From Bremerella volcania (lineage in GTDB: Bacteria > Planctomycetota > Planctomycetia > Pirellulales > Pirellulaceae), in the NCBI RefSeq assembly GCF_007748115.1, contig NZ_CP036289.1, forward strand, positions 6,432,183-6,496,182: a DNA stretch of 64,000 bases, read 5' to 3'. Shown piece after piece: positions 62,660-64,000 of the stretch. Each line of letters opens with the position of its first letter. Position 1 is the stretch's first letter. The position numbers and the translations under genes are program-made. The notes beneath the pieces were generated by a model, which saw nothing but the letters and a program-made list of their open reading frames with translations, ran no database searches and was not told where the DNA came from.

Positions 62660-63804
62660 TTTACGTCGATAACAACGCGACGACCTCCCTAGCCGTGGAT
62701 GTCGCCTTGGCCATGAGCCAGGCGTACGAGTCGGCCTTCTACAATCCTTCCAGCCAGCATCAAGCCGGCCAGAAGGCGCGTCGCCGGTTGGATGACGCAC
62801 GCGAAACAATTCTCAATTCGCTGGGTGCCGTGACGACCCGTTTCGCCAGCGATCGCCTGGTCTTCACCAGCGGCGGAACCGAGGCCAACAATCTGGCTTT
62901 GTTTGGGTTGGGGAAGGAAACCAGCGGTCAGGTCATCATCTCGGCCATCGAACATCCCAGCATCTCAGAAGCAGCCGACCAGCTCACGTCGCGCGGGATG
63001 AAAGTTCGCGTGCTGCCGGTCGATGGCAACGGCGTCGTCCAGTTCGACCAGTTGGACCAGTGGCTCACCGAACCCACGCGAATGGTCAGCGTGATGCTCG
63101 GGAACAACGAGACCGGCGTCCTGCAACCGATTCAGGAAATCGCCACGATCTGCCGTGACCACGAAGTCCCATTGCATGTCGACGCGGTGCAGGGAATTGG
63201 CAAAATACCCGTGAATTTCCGGGCTTTAGGGGCTTCGGCAATGACATTGACCCCGCACAAGTTCCATGGTCCGCGAGGGATCGGGGCCCTGGTTCTCGAT
63301 GATCGTGTGACGTTGAAACCCAGCATGTTCGGCGGTTCGCAGCAACTGGCCATGCGGCCTGGGACCGAAAGCGTGGAACTGGCGATCGGTTTCGAGCGAG
63401 CCTTGCAGTTGGCGGTCGAGGCCTTACCCGACGCCGGCCCCAGCATGCTGGCCCTGCGAGATCGGCTGGAAACGCTTCTCACCGATCTGATTGGTGAGGA
63501 CGAAATGGTGATCATCGGCCGCGATGCTCCGCGGCTTCCGCACACCTCGAACGTGGCTTTTCCTGGGCTCGATCGGCAGGCCTTGGTGATGGCCTTGGAC
63601 ATGGCCGGAGTAGCCTGCAGCACCGGCTCGGCCTGTGCCAGCGGGTCTTCACAGCCATCCCCTACGCTCCTCGCGATGAGACTTCCGGAAGATGTGATTT
63701 CTAGCTCGATTCGCTTAAGTTTGAGCCGCTTCACGACCGAGCCGGAGGTGGATGAGGTGGCAAGTCGTATCTCCAATTGTGTCAAACATTTACGTCAAGG
63801 CTAA
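62656..63804 (+). CDS. Cysteine desulfurase (IscS/NifS family)
   Basis: PLP enzyme that takes sulfur from cysteine for Fe-S clusters or thiolation. Opening IYVDNNATTSLAVDVALAM; cofactor-site motifs TSGGTEANNLAL, His100 (SAIEHP), Asp176 and Gln179 (HVDAVQG), PLP-Lys202 in TPHKFHGPRG; catalytic Cys327 in CSTGSACASGSS. 382 residues. The TTG start overlaps the previous stop (TTGA), and the family N-terminus begins exactly there. No iscU or sufBCD is seen next to it. Cys321 is an additional cysteine near the catalytic one. Confidence 0.93.
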   Translation: MIYVDNNATTSLAVDVALAMSQAYESAFYNPSSQHQAGQKARRRLDDARETILNSLGAVTTRFASDRLVFTSGGTEANNLALFGLGKETSGQVIISAIEHPSISEAADQLTSRGMKVRVLPVDGNGVVQFDQLDQWLTEPTRMVSVMLGNNETGVLQPIQEIATICRDHEVPLHVDAVQGIGKIPVNFRALGASAMTLTPHKFHGPRGIGALVLDDRVTLKPSMFGGSQQLAMRPGTESVELAIGFERALQLAVEALPDAGPSMLALRDRLETLLTDLIGEDEMVIIGRDAPRLPHTSNVAFPGLDRQALVMALDMAGVACSTGSACASGSSQPSPTLLAMRLPEDVISSSIRLSLSRFTTEPEVDEVASRISNCVKHLRQG

Positions 63805-63832
63805 AACCACCGATAAATAGCTTCCCTGGCTA

Positions 63833-63859
63833 GTTTTCCGTGTGGAAAACCTCTATAAT
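63833..63859 (+). promoter_or_regulatory. Palindrome next to a perfect TATAAT -10
   Basis: GTTTTCC-GTGT-GGAAAAC (63833-63850) is a perfect 7-bp inverted repeat lying where the -35 and spacer would be; TATAAT is at 63854-63859. A start of transcription near 63866 is expected, reading out of the window. The last 135 bases contain GATAC/GTATC and GTTCGC/GCGAAC stems and may be a structured leader. Confidence 0.6.
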
Positions 63860-64000
63860 CTGGGCTCGGTAGATCGATACCCCAGGCTCGTATCCTGAGA
63901 CACGATCTGCCGCCCCATTGGGGCTTGCAAGTTCGCATTAGGCGAACTGTGCCGATTGAGCTTTTCCACGTTGTCTGACCGACACACAGACGGAGTTTCG

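Overview
The window reads as chromosome from a planctomycete, most likely of the order Pirellulales (Blastopirellula/Bremerella-like). This is inferred from gene content only. It carries five genes for the DUF1559 pseudopilin-like family (prepilin N-terminus plus C-terminal H-X9-DG motif), a DUF1080 secreted hydrolase, a sulfatase, an intradiol dioxygenase and a Gfo/Idh/MocA oxidoreductase with Tat-type N-termini, leucine-rich membrane proteins with an FSLRGLL-like N-terminus, and many secreted low-complexity proteins. Genes sit on both strands in short runs. No rRNA, tRNA, CRISPR array, transposase or phage gene was seen.

Layout. 0-9 kb: a class III nucleotide cyclase, three consecutive long inverted repeats, an OxyR-like regulator, a TPR protein, a protein with seven STADILA motifs, then glutamine amidotransferase, moeA and a SnoaL-like protein. 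9-20 kb: apolipoprotein N-acyltransferase (lnt), a coiled-coil membrane protein overlapping a 51-residue membrane protein, a FixJ-like regulator, two divergently transcribed repeat-rich secreted proteins, DUF1080, a lipid kinase and a secreted esterase. 20-26 kb: a three-gene unit ending in two paralogous membrane proteins, an RRM protein and an ABC-2 exporter. 26-30 kb: two convergent DUF1559 plus lipoprotein cassettes, each with one in-frame TAG. 30-37 kb: a CNNM/CorC protein, a minus-strand run headed by an orphan PAAR protein, and two leucine-rich membrane proteins. 37-41.5 kb: two SPFH proteins separated by a REP-like doublet, a small membrane protein and a GT39 glycosyltransferase. 41.5-45.3 kb: two intact DUF1559 plus lipoprotein cassettes with near-identical promoter-like elements. 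45-51.5 kb: secreted and catabolic enzymes. 51.5-64 kb: a fifth DUF1559 cassette, a TolC-like protein, a DHFR-like protein, unknown membrane proteins, two DUF3592-like paralogs, a universal stress protein and a cysteine desulfurase.

The genes do not form one pathway. The strongest recurring theme is a two-gene cassette, DUF1559 followed by a small lipoprotein with one beta-sandwich-like domain, present five times. The next is a set of secreted or cytosolic proteins built from short repeated motifs in disordered sequence. Starts were moved from the longest reading frame when a Shine-Dalgarno, signal peptide or family N-terminus favoured an internal codon; these choices are stated per gene.
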